The translations under genes and the position numbers were made by a program. A stretch of DNA of 64,000 bases, taken from positions 20,030 through 84,029 of IMG/VR virus record IMGVR_UViG_3300020442_001264. One strand, 5' to 3'. A model generated the notes under the pieces. The model was not told the origin of the DNA. It searched no databases and saw only the letters and a list, made by a program, of their open reading frames with translations. This stretch comes from a virus. Shown in pieces: positions 19,020 to 28,458 of the stretch. How positions within the stretch are numbered: position 1 is the first letter of the stretch; the number at the start of each line of letters is the position of its first letter.

Positions 19020-20656
19020 TGAGTATATACGATCAAGCCGCTGATAAGGCTAAAGAACAATTAGATAATATAAGCCCAACAATGTGCTATGCAAAATGGA
19101 GCCAAGTGTCTATGCATTTGACTAATGGCATGACGCATAGTTGCTACCATCCGCCTACACACAAAATACCGTTAGAAGAATTAGATAAAAATATTACAGC
19201 ATTACACAATACAGAAGAAAAGAAAGAACAACGTAGGCAGATGCTTAAAGGGGAAAGGCCCGAAGGTTGTAGTTATTGTTGGAATATAGAAGATACAGGT
19301 TCGAGGAGCGATAGAGTTTATCGTAGTGGAGAATATTGGGCACAGGAAAGCAGAGAAGATATAATGGATGCTGGTGCTAGTGGTAATATTAATCCTCGGT
19401 ATGTGGAAGTTAATTTTAATCAAGCATGTAATTTTAAATGTAGTTATTGTAGTCCACATTTAAGCACAAGTTGGCAAGAAGAAATAGAAGAATTTGGAGA
19501 ATATCCAACGACTGCTCCACATAACAACATTACTAGTCTAACTAACAAAGGTCTTATGCCACTTAAAATAAGCCAAGAAGATAATCCATACGTTACAGCA
19601 TTTTGGAAATGGTGGCCCGAGATGTATAAAACATTACGAGTGTTTCGTATGACAGGCGGTGAACCTTTAATGGACAAGAACACATTTAAAGTATTAGATT
19701 ATGTATATGAGCAACCAAACAAAGACTTAGAATTAAGTATAACATCAAATATGTGTCCAGTCAATGATGCATTGTTTGAAAAGTTTTTATCAAGTGTTAA
19801 AAAACTAGATAATGTACAACATGGTGCGGAAGTATATGTTAAGGATCCTTTAGATGGAACAGACTGGCAAACATGGCAACATTTTATAATAGGCGAAGAA
19901 GCAAAACGATATCACGACAGCGACTTACCAGTAATAGAGCGACATGATATACCGCAAACATTCTTACAAGTCGGACAATGTGAGGAACAAGACAATAACA
20001 GTTATACATACATTTATGAATACAACGATAAAGCATATCATAACTTTAGTGTGTTTGTAAGTTTAGATGGTTGGGGAGAACAAGCAGAATATATGCGTAA
20101 TGGTATGGACTTTGACCAACTATGGAATAATGTACATAGGTTTTTAGATGAAACTAGATATACTAGTGTTAATTTTATTAATACATTTAATTGTTTAAGT
20201 GTAACAAGTTTTAAAGAATTTTTAGAAGGAATATTAGAATTAAGAGAAAAGTGGAGTAAAGAAAATCAATTTGCAATGGGCTGGGAAGTACCGGAACAAC
20301 GTATATGGTTTGATATACCTTTACTGAGAAATCCTGCTTGGCAAAACTTACAAGTATTGCCTAGTCAATATCAGTCTTACATGGAAGAAGCAATACAGTT
20401 TATGGAACAAAATATTGCAAATGAAGATTATGTTGATTACAAAGGATTTAAAGATTTTGAAATTGCAAAAGCAAAACGTAACTTAGAAATTATGAAAAAA
20501 GAGTTGCCTCAAGAAAAATTAATTAGAGACAGAGCAGACTTTAATAAATTTTTTACAGAGCATGACTTAAGGCGTAACACAAACTTTTTAGCAACATTTC
20601 CAGAAATGCATGATTTTTGGGCAATGTGCGAAGAGGCGGAGGCACTTAATGGATAG
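19019..20656 (+). CDS. Radical SAM protein 1 (HPP subtype)
   Basis: A 546-residue protein. The core radical SAM cluster motif is CNFKCSYC (Cys137, Cys141, Cys144), followed by TGGEP near residue 209. Upstream lie further cysteines (Cys23, Cys42 in CYHPP, and Cys84/Cys87 in CSYC), arranged like an auxiliary iron-sulfur site placed before the core domain instead of after it. It is most similar to the gene at 22941, sharing the Cys-x-His-Pro-Pro signature. Members of this superfamily generate a 5'-deoxyadenosyl radical; the substrate is unknown. The start at 19019 overlaps the preceding stop (TAATG) and is preferred over the upstream TTG. Confidence 0.85.
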   Translation: MSIYDQAADKAKEQLDNISPTMCYAKWSQVSMHLTNGMTHSCYHPPTHKIPLEELDKNITALHNTEEKKEQRRQMLKGERPEGCSYCWNIEDTGSRSDRVYRSGEYWAQESREDIMDAGASGNINPRYVEVNFNQACNFKCSYCSPHLSTSWQEEIEEFGEYPTTAPHNNITSLTNKGLMPLKISQEDNPYVTAFWKWWPEMYKTLRVFRMTGGEPLMDKNTFKVLDYVYEQPNKDLELSITSNMCPVNDALFEKFLSSVKKLDNVQHGAEVYVKDPLDGTDWQTWQHFIIGEEAKRYHDSDLPVIERHDIPQTFLQVGQCEEQDNNSYTYIYEYNDKAYHNFSVFVSLDGWGEQAEYMRNGMDFDQLWNNVHRFLDETRYTSVNFINTFNCLSVTSFKEFLEGILELREKWSKENQFAMGWEVPEQRIWFDIPLLRNPAWQNLQVLPSQYQSYMEEAIQFMEQNIANEDYVDYKGFKDFEIAKAKRNLEIMKKELPQEKLIRDRADFNKFFTEHDLRRNTNFLATFPEMHDFWAMCEEAEALNG

Positions 20657-20900
20657 TAGAAAAATAATAGACGCTCTTAAAAAGGGAGTAGTCACAATAG
20701 TATTTGAAAAAATAGACACAAAAGAGATTCGAACAATGCCATGCACATTAAACAATGAGATATCAGAACAAACAATGAAAGTTGGTAATTACACCAGTAC
20801 TGACACAATAGTTTGTTATGGGTTAGATGTTAAAGCATGGCGTGATGTTAGAATAAACACAATCATAGAATGGTACGAAGGATACCCAAAGGAGGCGTAA
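20649..20900 (+). CDS. SH3-like barrel protein (DUF2693-type)
   Basis: An 83-residue protein starting at the ATG that overlaps the radical SAM stop by 8 nt. The pattern RKIIDALKKGVVTIVFEK, then MPCTLN, then LDVKAWRDVRINTIIEW matches the small SH3-barrel/DUF2693 proteins common in T4-like phages. These have no established function. Its 3' end overlaps the next start by one base. Confidence 0.7.
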   Translation: MDSRKIIDALKKGVVTIVFEKIDTKEIRTMPCTLNNEISEQTMKVGNYTSTDTIVCYGLDVKAWRDVRINTIIEWYEGYPKEA

Positions 20901-21226
20901 TGCTAGACATAGACAGTATAAGAAACACACTTACAACAAACTTAAACGAAACAAAGTCTGAGGGAGTTGATATAGATATAAATGTAAATGTAATAAGTGA
21001 AGCAAATGGCAAATTTAATGTACAAGTTCACGATAGTGCAGTTACAGTTGATGATGGAAACTTGGATAAAGCAGACATCACAGTAGGCTTTGTAAACAAA
21101 GATGTAATGATAGATATGTTTACAAAGGGAGCAAATCCTATGTCATTAGTTATGAGCGGTAAGATGACTTTTAACGGTGATATGGCAAAAGGAAAAAGTA
21201 TTAAGGGGTTATTCGTAAAAGAATAA
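20900..21226 (+). CDS. SCP2 (sterol carrier)-like protein
   Basis: A 108-residue protein with a strong Shine-Dalgarno site (AGGAGG, 7 nt before the ATG at 20900). The sequence ADITVGFVNKDVMIDMFT, then GKMTFNGDMAKGKSIKGLF, follows the SCP2-domain pattern (D-x-T-hydrophobic ... G-x-hydrophobic-x-GD-x2-K). Such domains bind lipids or act as accessory lipid-transfer modules. The N-terminal part is predicted beta. With the desaturase further on, it hints at a lipid-linked step in the pathway (inference). Confidence 0.7.
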   Translation: MLDIDSIRNTLTTNLNETKSEGVDIDINVNVISEANGKFNVQVHDSAVTVDDGNLDKADITVGFVNKDVMIDMFTKGANPMSLVMSGKMTFNGDMAKGKSIKGLFVKE

Positions 21227-21233
21227 TAATAAA

Positions 21234-21998
21234 ATGAAAGTTTTAATTTATGGATTACCTGGGTCTGGCAAAAGTTACTTAGCAGAAAAACTTTGCGAGT
21301 ATTTAGGTGATAAAGTAAAATGGATAAATGCTGATAAGGTTAGAGAAGAAGCAAATGATTGGGACTTCTCCGAAGAAGGTAGATATCGACAAAAACACAG
21401 AATGAAAATGCTGTGTGAACAAGCAGAAGCAGAAGGCAAAATAGCATTAGCAGATTTTGTTTGTCCTTATGTAACTGCAAGAGAAGAATTCAATGCAGAC
21501 TATAATATATTTGTGGATGCTATTGACGAAGGAAGGTTTGAAGATACAAACAAAATCTTTGAACGTGACAAAAATTATGATTACAGAATAAAAAATCATA
21601 ATAATATGGATGCAATTAATCTTGCTTGGATATTAGGTAACTTGTATATATGGGATTGGAAAGCACCTACAACACAAATGTTGGGAAGGTTCCAACCATG
21701 GCATGACGGTCATCAAGCATTGTTTGATAGAGCATTAGCAAAACACGGACAAGTGTTTTTAATGATTAGAAACATGGATACAGATGATAACAATCCTTAT
21801 CCGGCACCAGATGTTGCATCACACTTGAAAAGAGAATTGGTACATTATGCAGGTAGATTACAAATACAAGTAGTACCAAATATCGTAAACATAACTTATG
21901 GAAGAGACGTTGGATACAAAATTGAACAAGAACATTTTGATAAAAGCATTGAAGACATAAGTGCAACAAAAATAAGAAATGAAGGAAAGCAAACTTAG
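21234..21998 (+). CDS. Kinase-nucleotidyltransferase fusion
   Basis: A 254-residue two-domain protein. The N-terminal domain has a P-loop GLPGSGKS (7-14) and the layout of an adenylylsulfate-kinase-like P-loop kinase. The C-terminal domain has GRFQPWHDGH (about 151-160, the HxGH-type motif of cytidylyl/adenylyltransferases) and ISATKIR near the end. Fusions of this kind are known in marine phages. The likely chemistry is phosphorylation of a small molecule followed by nucleotidyl transfer, making an activated intermediate. The substrates cannot be read from the sequence. The 3' end overlaps the DUF2061 gene by 20 nt. Confidence 0.8.
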   Translation: MKVLIYGLPGSGKSYLAEKLCEYLGDKVKWINADKVREEANDWDFSEEGRYRQKHRMKMLCEQAEAEGKIALADFVCPYVTAREEFNADYNIFVDAIDEGRFEDTNKIFERDKNYDYRIKNHNNMDAINLAWILGNLYIWDWKAPTTQMLGRFQPWHDGHQALFDRALAKHGQVFLMIRNMDTDDNNPYPAPDVASHLKRELVHYAGRLQIQVVPNIVNITYGRDVGYKIEQEHFDKSIEDISATKIRNEGKQT

Positions 21999-22167
21999 AA
22001 GTTTAGGAAAAGCAATTACATGGAGAATCACTGCAACACTCACGACAATTATAATAGCATGGCTACTTATAGGAGATGTAAATGTTGCCATGGCGATTGG
22101 CAGTATAGAGTTTTTTGCTAAATTTTTAATTTACTACATTCATGAAAGAGTATGGAACAAAATATGA
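21979..22167 (+). CDS. DUF2061 small membrane protein
   Basis: A 62-residue protein with the DUF2061 signature: SLGKAITWRITATLTTIIIAW at the start and IGSIEFFAKFLIYYIHERVW at the end. It has two hydrophobic segments. DUF2061 genes often sit beside adenylylsulfate-kinase genes in bacteria, and here it overlaps a gene with such a domain. It is probably an inner-membrane protein of unknown role. Confidence 0.8.
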   Translation: MKESKLRSLGKAITWRITATLTTIIIAWLLIGDVNVAMAIGSIEFFAKFLIYYIHERVWNKI

Positions 22168-22331
22168 TAGCAAAAGATCCAGGAAAAATGCATTACTATA
22201 TTAGTTTAGTAAAAAGCGGAGTTAGAATAGCAGGTTGTATAGGAGCAGTGGTATTACAGAGTATAACACTTTTGGCTGTTTCTTTTTTACTTGCAGAGAT
22301 ACTAGGAATACTAGAAGAAGTAATTGATTAA
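22164..22331 (+). CDS. Small membrane protein (55 aa)
   Basis: The start ATG overlaps the previous stop (ATGA). An in-frame ATG at 22152 would add four residues. A hydrophobic segment runs from about residue 21 to 47 and the C-terminus is acidic. No family recognised. It is supported by the overlap and by the clean membrane pattern. Confidence 0.55.
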   Translation: MIAKDPGKMHYYISLVKSGVRIAGCIGAVVLQSITLLAVSFLLAEILGILEEVID

Positions 22332-22332
22332 G

Positions 22333-22340
22333 AGTAAATA
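22333..22340 (+). promoter_or_regulatory. Late promoter core, leaderless position
   Basis: AGTAAATA ends 5 nt before the ATG at 22346, right after the previous stop codon. There is no Shine-Dalgarno site. Confidence 0.55.
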
Positions 22341-22345
22341 CAACA

Positions 22346-22948
22346 ATGCCACATTTAAAAAGAATAGCAATTACAGGACACACTAAAGGTATAGGAAAAC
22401 AACTTTGGAATCGTCTAGAAGACAGAGGGTTTGAGCTTAAAGGCTTTAGTAAAAGTACTGGATTTAATTTACAACGTGTGAGTACATGTAAAAAGGTTGT
22501 ACAAGAGGTTGTAGATTGGAATGCTGATGTGTTTATAAATAATGCATACGTTCCTGATAATCAAGTTAGGTTGTTATATCTATTATATGAGCATTGGGAA
22601 AACAAGCCTAGGTTAATTGTAAACCTAAGTGCAACAAGTAGTGATAGTATCACTAACTTTAGTCAAATGGGTTACAATGAAAACTGGACTCCATATGTAA
22701 GTGACAAAGCAAGGTTAGACTTTGCTAGTCTACAATTGGCTAATATGTATAAAAAAGGCAAATGTAGAGTTAGTCTAGTAAAGCCTGGTTTTGTAGATAC
22801 TGACAGTACTGCTATGTTTAAAAGTTTTGCTGAAGACTATATGATGACAGCAGATAGTGTAGCAGAACAACTAGAATGGTTAATAGATTTAGGCAAGGAA
22901 GTACAAGTTAGAAATTTAAGTTTTGACGTAGGAAATTTCAATGGTTAG
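22346..22948 (+). CDS. Short-chain dehydrogenase/reductase
   Basis: A 200-residue SDR-family enzyme, shorter than the usual 250. It has the cofactor motif TGHTKGIG (10-17), NNA (65-67), a Ser-rich NLSATSS segment (93-99) and the catalytic Tyr117-x3-Lys121 (YVSDK). It would oxidise or reduce a hydroxyl/keto group with NAD(P)H. In this island a nucleotide-sugar or glycan precursor is a plausible substrate. It has a leaderless-type late promoter and overlaps the following radical SAM gene by 8 nt. Confidence 0.85.
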   Translation: MPHLKRIAITGHTKGIGKQLWNRLEDRGFELKGFSKSTGFNLQRVSTCKKVVQEVVDWNADVFINNAYVPDNQVRLLYLLYEHWENKPRLIVNLSATSSDSITNFSQMGYNENWTPYVSDKARLDFASLQLANMYKKGKCRVSLVKPGFVDTDSTAMFKSFAEDYMMTADSVAEQLEWLIDLGKEVQVRNLSFDVGNFNG

Positions 22949-24611
22949 AAAAGTAGGAGAAACACATAGAGAATTTAAAGCACGGATGATAGATCCTGTG
23001 TCAGAATCTTTTTGTGGTGCTAAGTGGCTAAATGCTACTATATGGTTAGGACATGGCGGAACTACAAGTTGCCATCACCCTCCAGCACATCAAATAGATT
23101 TAGAAGAAATAAAAACTAATCCAAGTGCTATACATAACAGTAGGCACAAAAAGAAAATGCGTGACATGATGCAACAGGGCACAAGACCTAAAGAATGTGA
23201 ATACTGTTGGAAAATAGAAGACATGGGTAAAGACGCAGACGGTAATGAACCTGTAAGTGATAGAGTATATAAAACTGTTATCTATGAGGATAGCGATTTA
23301 GAAAGAATTGCCACCCTAGATCCCCAGGCTGATGTTAATTTAAAAACATTAGAGATAGCATTTGATAGAACATGTCAACTAGCATGTAGTTATTGTAATC
23401 CTGCTTTTAGTAGCACATGGGTTAAAGACATTCGAACTAACGGCGGCTATCAAGGAATAAAAAGTGATGCAAGAGGTCACTTTATAGATGATGCTCCGTA
23501 CGCCGAACCATTTCAACGAGGAGACTTTAATCCTTATGTAGATGCATTTTGGAGATGGTGGCCCGAACTATCTAAAGAACTAGAAGAGATTAGAGTTACA
23601 GGTGGCGAACCTTTAATGACACCAGACATATATAAATTGTTTGACTGGTTTAAAGAAACAGATGACCCAAACAAACACAAAATGCGATTAGCAATTAATA
23701 GTAACTTAATGGCTAAAGAAGAACTTCTTAATAAATTTATAGATGCTACACAGCACATAGACCACTTTCATGTTTATACAAGTTGTGAAGCCTTTGGCCC
23801 ACAAGCAGAATATATCAGAGATGGCTTAGAGTGGGAAGTGTGGACCGAACACTTTGAACGTTTTGCCACAGAAGCAAACTATGAAGGTGTTCATATGATG
23901 ATGACCATTAATGCTTTATGTTTAGATACTATTACAAAGTTTTGGGATTGGTGTTTAGATATGAAACGAAAATACGGGCACCATGTACCTGGTATAAGTG
24001 TAAACATATTGCGTTTTCCAAGTTTTCAAAGTCCGTTAACATTACCAGACAATTTGCGTAAAATGTATCATGACGAAATTAGTGAATGGCTAAACAACGT
24101 AAGAGAAAAAGCAGAAACAGATAGCAACGGTGTAGAACTTTTACAACCGTGGGAACAAGACCAAATAAGTCGACTAATAGAATATTTAGACGTTGTTAAG
24201 ACCCCGCATAGAAATACAGCAGACAGAGAGTTACTAGAACACGACTTTAAAATATTTTACGAACAATACGATGCTAGAAGAAATTTTAATTTTAAAGAAA
24301 CATTTCCTAGACTAGCAGAATTCTATGACAGTATAAAAGTTTTAGATATAACTGACGGTGACAATGACGTACAATCGCCTGATAGTATAGGAATAAAAAA
24401 TACATTGTATGCAAAACGTATTGTAACAGAAGACGGTGAAGTCAAGGTAGTAGAAATGAAAGTTCGTGGTAGACAAACAGGGGAAAGCCAAGATGACTAT
24501 GACGATGACAAATATGCTGAAGACGAAGCCAAAAACAAACGTGTAGGAAGTAGCATTGGCTGGGATACCGAAGTTGACGGTTTAGGTGGAACAGTAGATG
24601 AAGAGGATTAA
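22941..24611 (+). CDS. Radical SAM protein 2 (HPP subtype)
   Basis: A 556-residue protein. The core motif is CQLACSYC (Cys145, Cys149, Cys152), with TGGEP about 75 residues later. N-terminal auxiliary cysteines are Cys25, Cys44 (CHHPP) and Cys86/Cys89 (CEYC). It is the closest paralogue of the protein at 19019. The C-terminal 90 residues are an acidic, Asp/Glu/Lys-rich tail absent from the other paralogues. It overlaps both neighbours, so expression is coupled with the SDR and with radical SAM protein 3. Confidence 0.85.
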   Translation: MVRKVGETHREFKARMIDPVSESFCGAKWLNATIWLGHGGTTSCHHPPAHQIDLEEIKTNPSAIHNSRHKKKMRDMMQQGTRPKECEYCWKIEDMGKDADGNEPVSDRVYKTVIYEDSDLERIATLDPQADVNLKTLEIAFDRTCQLACSYCNPAFSSTWVKDIRTNGGYQGIKSDARGHFIDDAPYAEPFQRGDFNPYVDAFWRWWPELSKELEEIRVTGGEPLMTPDIYKLFDWFKETDDPNKHKMRLAINSNLMAKEELLNKFIDATQHIDHFHVYTSCEAFGPQAEYIRDGLEWEVWTEHFERFATEANYEGVHMMMTINALCLDTITKFWDWCLDMKRKYGHHVPGISVNILRFPSFQSPLTLPDNLRKMYHDEISEWLNNVREKAETDSNGVELLQPWEQDQISRLIEYLDVVKTPHRNTADRELLEHDFKIFYEQYDARRNFNFKETFPRLAEFYDSIKVLDITDGDNDVQSPDSIGIKNTLYAKRIVTEDGEVKVVEMKVRGRQTGESQDDYDDDKYAEDEAKNKRVGSSIGWDTEVDGLGGTVDEED

Positions 24612-26013
24612 ACCATTATGGGCACATGGAAACATGCTACCCGAATCACCCAATAAAGTATTCTGTACAGCACCGTGGACACATACTTACATTTCACCGC
24701 AAAGTGAAAGACGTATGTGTTGTGCTAGTAGAGAAGAACACAAATTCCAAAAGCAGTACATCGACGCCAGCAACGATGAGAAGTATGGTGAAGTAAAAGA
24801 GTCTGGAACTATAGAAGACTACAAACAAAATGTTGTAAGCCTTAAAGAGCATTGGAACTCGCCTTACATGATGGACATAAGAAAGAAACTTATGGCAGGC
24901 GAACGTATTCCACAATGTGATGTGTGTAATGACAGCATACTAAGTCAAAGCACATATCGTCAATGGTTCACAGGATTTTTGTTTGAAAAATATATCGACA
25001 AATGTTTTGAGGAGACAGACGAAAATGGATACACTACTATGGAACCTATCAGTTTTGACTATAGGGTTAGCAATCTGTGTAACTTTAAGTGCCGTATGTG
25101 TGGCGAACAACTTAGCTCAACGTGGGAAACAGAAAAGAGACAACATGGTCATTGGACGCCTGAGAACCAACCGTTTATGGTTCCGGAGAACAAAGAGATT
25201 ATCGAGAAGTTCCAAAAAGAAGTTGTAGAAGAAGAATTTTGGGACGCCATATGTAGAGGCATTGTAGAAGAAATATATTGGGTAGGCGGTGAGCCACTAA
25301 TGTATGATATACATTGGCGCTCTATGGATAGACTATCACAAGACGGCAATTTAGACAAAGTACATCTAAGGTATAACAGTAATCTAAGTAGAGTTAGATA
25401 TGGCAAATACTATTTGTACGATTGGTTACCACAAGCAAAAGACTGGACCATGTGTGCAAGTATAGACGGCATAGGACAAATAGGCGAGTTTATACGAACA
25501 GGTTTAGACTGGGAGCAATGGGATAAAAACTTTAGAGAAGGTGTACAGTTACCAGGCGGACATCAAAAGATGTTGATGGACTTAACATTAACAGGCCCGG
25601 GCCTATTTGGTCTTAGAGACTTTGTAAATTACGCATTAGAGAATGATGTAAAGATAGAAACAAAGACAATGTTTGCCTTCCATCCAGATATTGTGTTCAG
25701 TTTTATGAGTTGGCCTAGACATATATTAGATAGAATAGTAAACAGTTTATTAGATGACTTACGACCTATAGTGACAGAAAAACAACAAACAGTAATTACG
25801 CAACTAGAGTCTATCCTAAATACTCCTACATTTCAAGAACAATTTCCTGATACAGCAGAAGACCAGTTCTTTAATGGCAGACAATGGCAAAGAACAATAG
25901 CAGAAATTAGAAATGACGGACACGAAAGTTTAACAATTGAAGATATTTATTCAGCAGACCAAGAATTATTAGATTGGTATTCACGTGTTGATCCAAAACA
26001 CAATAGTAGGTAA
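24598..26013 (+). CDS. Radical SAM protein 3
   Basis: A 471-residue protein with core motif CNFKCRMC (Cys161, Cys165, Cys168) and VGGEP near residue 225. The N-terminal cysteine set is FCTAPW (Cys23), CC (41-42) and CDVC (107, 110). This C...CC...CxxC order recurs in the five later paralogues. It overlaps radical SAM gene 2 by 14 nt. Substrate unknown. Confidence 0.85.
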   Translation: MKRIKPLWAHGNMLPESPNKVFCTAPWTHTYISPQSERRMCCASREEHKFQKQYIDASNDEKYGEVKESGTIEDYKQNVVSLKEHWNSPYMMDIRKKLMAGERIPQCDVCNDSILSQSTYRQWFTGFLFEKYIDKCFEETDENGYTTMEPISFDYRVSNLCNFKCRMCGEQLSSTWETEKRQHGHWTPENQPFMVPENKEIIEKFQKEVVEEEFWDAICRGIVEEIYWVGGEPLMYDIHWRSMDRLSQDGNLDKVHLRYNSNLSRVRYGKYYLYDWLPQAKDWTMCASIDGIGQIGEFIRTGLDWEQWDKNFREGVQLPGGHQKMLMDLTLTGPGLFGLRDFVNYALENDVKIETKTMFAFHPDIVFSFMSWPRHILDRIVNSLLDDLRPIVTEKQQTVITQLESILNTPTFQEQFPDTAEDQFFNGRQWQRTIAEIRNDGHESLTIEDIYSADQELLDWYSRVDPKHNSR

Positions 26014-26015
26014 CC

Positions 26016-27341
26016 ATGCTAAATTATGAATCATTCAACGACTCGGTAGTATGGTATATAAAAAAATTACTAAGCAGTGATGCTGTTCCATATAAAGACG
26101 TCATAAAAAATATAAAAGAATTTTATATTGTATCAACATTATGTGTTGCAGATGATATGGGAGGTGTTTCAGCAGATAAATCTAAAATATTAGAAGACAA
26201 TCAGGACTTAGTAAGCATAAGTCCTTATTTGGTAGAAGGAAACTTTTCTAATAAATTTGTATGCAAAACATTAATATCCGATGACCATAAATTATTAGAT
26301 GTAAAAAAGTTATGTGAAACATATCCAGATAAAACATTTTATTTTAGTATGGGTATATCTACATTTCCTAATAATGATAAAAATATATCATATGATAAAA
26401 TTGTAAAAAAATTAATTGACTTAGATGTAGATAACTTACATGTTTGTTTTATGAACGGATGGGATATGTACACAGACCAATGGGAAGGATTTGACAGATG
26501 TGAAAAAATAAAAAGATGCTTTGCAGATTGGCCTGAAGAAAAAATTAAATTTTTATTGTGTAACATTAGTATTGTGAGAAAATATAGAAAATATTTCCCA
26601 CAAGCAGATGTGCAATATTTTTCAATATACCCTGCAAGAATATTTGATAGTCCGGGCAAGAAAACTTATCCAAAACGTATTGTAGATAAAACACATAACC
26701 AACGCAGAAAAAAGAAAACTATTTGTTTAAATAATTATGAGAAACGTCATAGAACAGAAATCGTAAATTTATTAGACTATTACAAAGGCGATGTTTTTAT
26801 TTCTTATAGAGAACACGGTATATATTTAGATAAAGAAGTTACACCAAAATTTAATAAAAACTTTGAGCATGATTTTTTTAGAAATCAAGACAGTCCTCCT
26901 TATAGAATAATTTCAAATACATATAGTTGGATAGCAACAGAAACTTTGTTTTATGGTTCTAATCCTGGTACTTATAATGATAATTTTCAAACACTGGAAG
27001 GCTTTGTAACAGAAAAAACATTGAAAGCATTTTACTTTGAATTGCCTGTTCTTATTGTTGGTTTGCCTAGAACATATTTACATTTAAGAAGTATAGGATA
27101 TCAAACCTTTCCTGAATTTTGGGATGAAAGTTTTGACACAGAAGAAAACGATAGTGTAAGATTAGAACTTATAAAAAGGGAAATACAAAAGTTTTTAGAC
27201 AAACCTATACAAGAAATACATGAGATGTTTTGGAGTCCAGAGATACAAAATAAACTCGAAAACAATAAAAATTTATTTTTGAAATATGCTAAAAACGATC
27301 CATTTAGTAATTTAGGATTTAAAGAAAAATATGGATATTAA
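26016..27341 (+). CDS. GT10-like glycosyltransferase, paralogue 2
   Basis: A 441-residue protein. The C-terminal block FVTEKTLKAFYFELPVLIVG, then IGYQTFPEFWDESFD, matches paralogue 1 (13937) and the GT10-like pattern. A short upstream motif, ICLNNYEKRHRTE, is also conserved in the family (compare CLNSRPTKHRD in 28455). It is the first of three consecutive related genes (26016, 27331, 28455), which look like old tandem duplicates. Sugar and acceptor unknown. Confidence 0.6.
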   Translation: MLNYESFNDSVVWYIKKLLSSDAVPYKDVIKNIKEFYIVSTLCVADDMGGVSADKSKILEDNQDLVSISPYLVEGNFSNKFVCKTLISDDHKLLDVKKLCETYPDKTFYFSMGISTFPNNDKNISYDKIVKKLIDLDVDNLHVCFMNGWDMYTDQWEGFDRCEKIKRCFADWPEEKIKFLLCNISIVRKYRKYFPQADVQYFSIYPARIFDSPGKKTYPKRIVDKTHNQRRKKKTICLNNYEKRHRTEIVNLLDYYKGDVFISYREHGIYLDKEVTPKFNKNFEHDFFRNQDSPPYRIISNTYSWIATETLFYGSNPGTYNDNFQTLEGFVTEKTLKAFYFELPVLIVGLPRTYLHLRSIGYQTFPEFWDESFDTEENDSVRLELIKREIQKFLDKPIQEIHEMFWSPEIQNKLENNKNLFLKYAKNDPFSNLGFKEKYGY

Positions 27342-28458
27342 AACTATTAGATTTGAAAGAAGCAACTTTGATAATACAAAGTATAATGAAGCATCTAAGT
27401 TTCAAAGAAAATTCTTAAATGATTCAAAAGCATTAGAACTTGAACACAATATCTTTAGTTTATATGCTCAATTAACAGACGATGTGCCTGATGTTATAGA
27501 CTTTGCAAATCTACAAAGCAATGATTATTTTTACGAGATGTCCACGTTTCAATTTTATGCATTAGCGGACAGGTCTTGGATAAAAGATAAAAATATTATA
27601 GTAACAAATTTATACGAGCCTTGGATTATAGGTATTCCGTTTGATGACCAATTAGATATGATGCCTAAAGTATTTGACGATCCTACATTATTTGATTGTG
27701 TACATACTGCAAAAAGTTTTACAATTTGCTTAGACAATTCAGATCCTAGACTTGCTAAAAAGTATCCAGATATAAATTGGGTGTGTCCTAACATGTGGCA
27801 CTCAGAAGCATTTCTAAGTTTTACAGATGAGGTATCTATTTTGAGAACACAATTTGTTGAAAATGTAAACATGCTTGATTATATAGATGAACATACACAC
27901 AAAAATAAACCACATGACTTCACTTGCTTAATAGGCAAAATAAAACCACACAGGCTTGACTTTTGGTTCTCTTTAATTAATAATAGTTTAGTAGAGCACA
28001 ACATTGTAGGTAGTTGGGATAAACATATTATAAATCCCAAATATGAAATTAAACCAAATCAAGAAAAAGACAGAGTTATCAAACAAGAATGGATTGAAAA
28101 ATCTAAAGTTTGGATATCGTTAGAATCATTTCCTGAACAAAATGGTGATTGGCCTATAACACAGATTACAGAGAAAACGTTTAAGCCTATAAGATATGGT
28201 ATGCCTTTTATTGTGCATGGAAGTAAACACACATTACAAACACTAGAAGACATGGGTTACGATTCTTATAGAAGTGTATTTGGTGATTATATAAGAACTA
28301 ACTATCAAGAAACAAATGAGTATATTATAGACATTTTAAAAAATGTAGATACATATGACTGGGATAAAATAAAAGACATCGCTAAACATAATGTACAAGT
28401 TTTGCAAAAATGGGATAAGGAAAAATATTTTAAAAGTATTCTAAAGCAAATCAAATGA
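27331..28458 (+). CDS. GT10-like glycosyltransferase, paralogue 3
   Basis: A 375-residue protein overlapping the previous gene by 11 nt and the next by 4 nt. The C-terminal motif is QITEKTFKPIRYGMPFIVHG, followed by LEDMGYDSY. It is the most divergent of the four paralogues and lacks the DESYD-like acidic end. TEKTFKP is the form closest to classical fucosyltransferase-like proteins. Confidence 0.6.
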   Translation: MDIKTIRFERSNFDNTKYNEASKFQRKFLNDSKALELEHNIFSLYAQLTDDVPDVIDFANLQSNDYFYEMSTFQFYALADRSWIKDKNIIVTNLYEPWIIGIPFDDQLDMMPKVFDDPTLFDCVHTAKSFTICLDNSDPRLAKKYPDINWVCPNMWHSEAFLSFTDEVSILRTQFVENVNMLDYIDEHTHKNKPHDFTCLIGKIKPHRLDFWFSLINNSLVEHNIVGSWDKHIINPKYEIKPNQEKDRVIKQEWIEKSKVWISLESFPEQNGDWPITQITEKTFKPIRYGMPFIVHGSKHTLQTLEDMGYDSYRSVFGDYIRTNYQETNEYIIDILKNVDTYDWDKIKDIAKHNVQVLQKWDKEKYFKSILKQIK

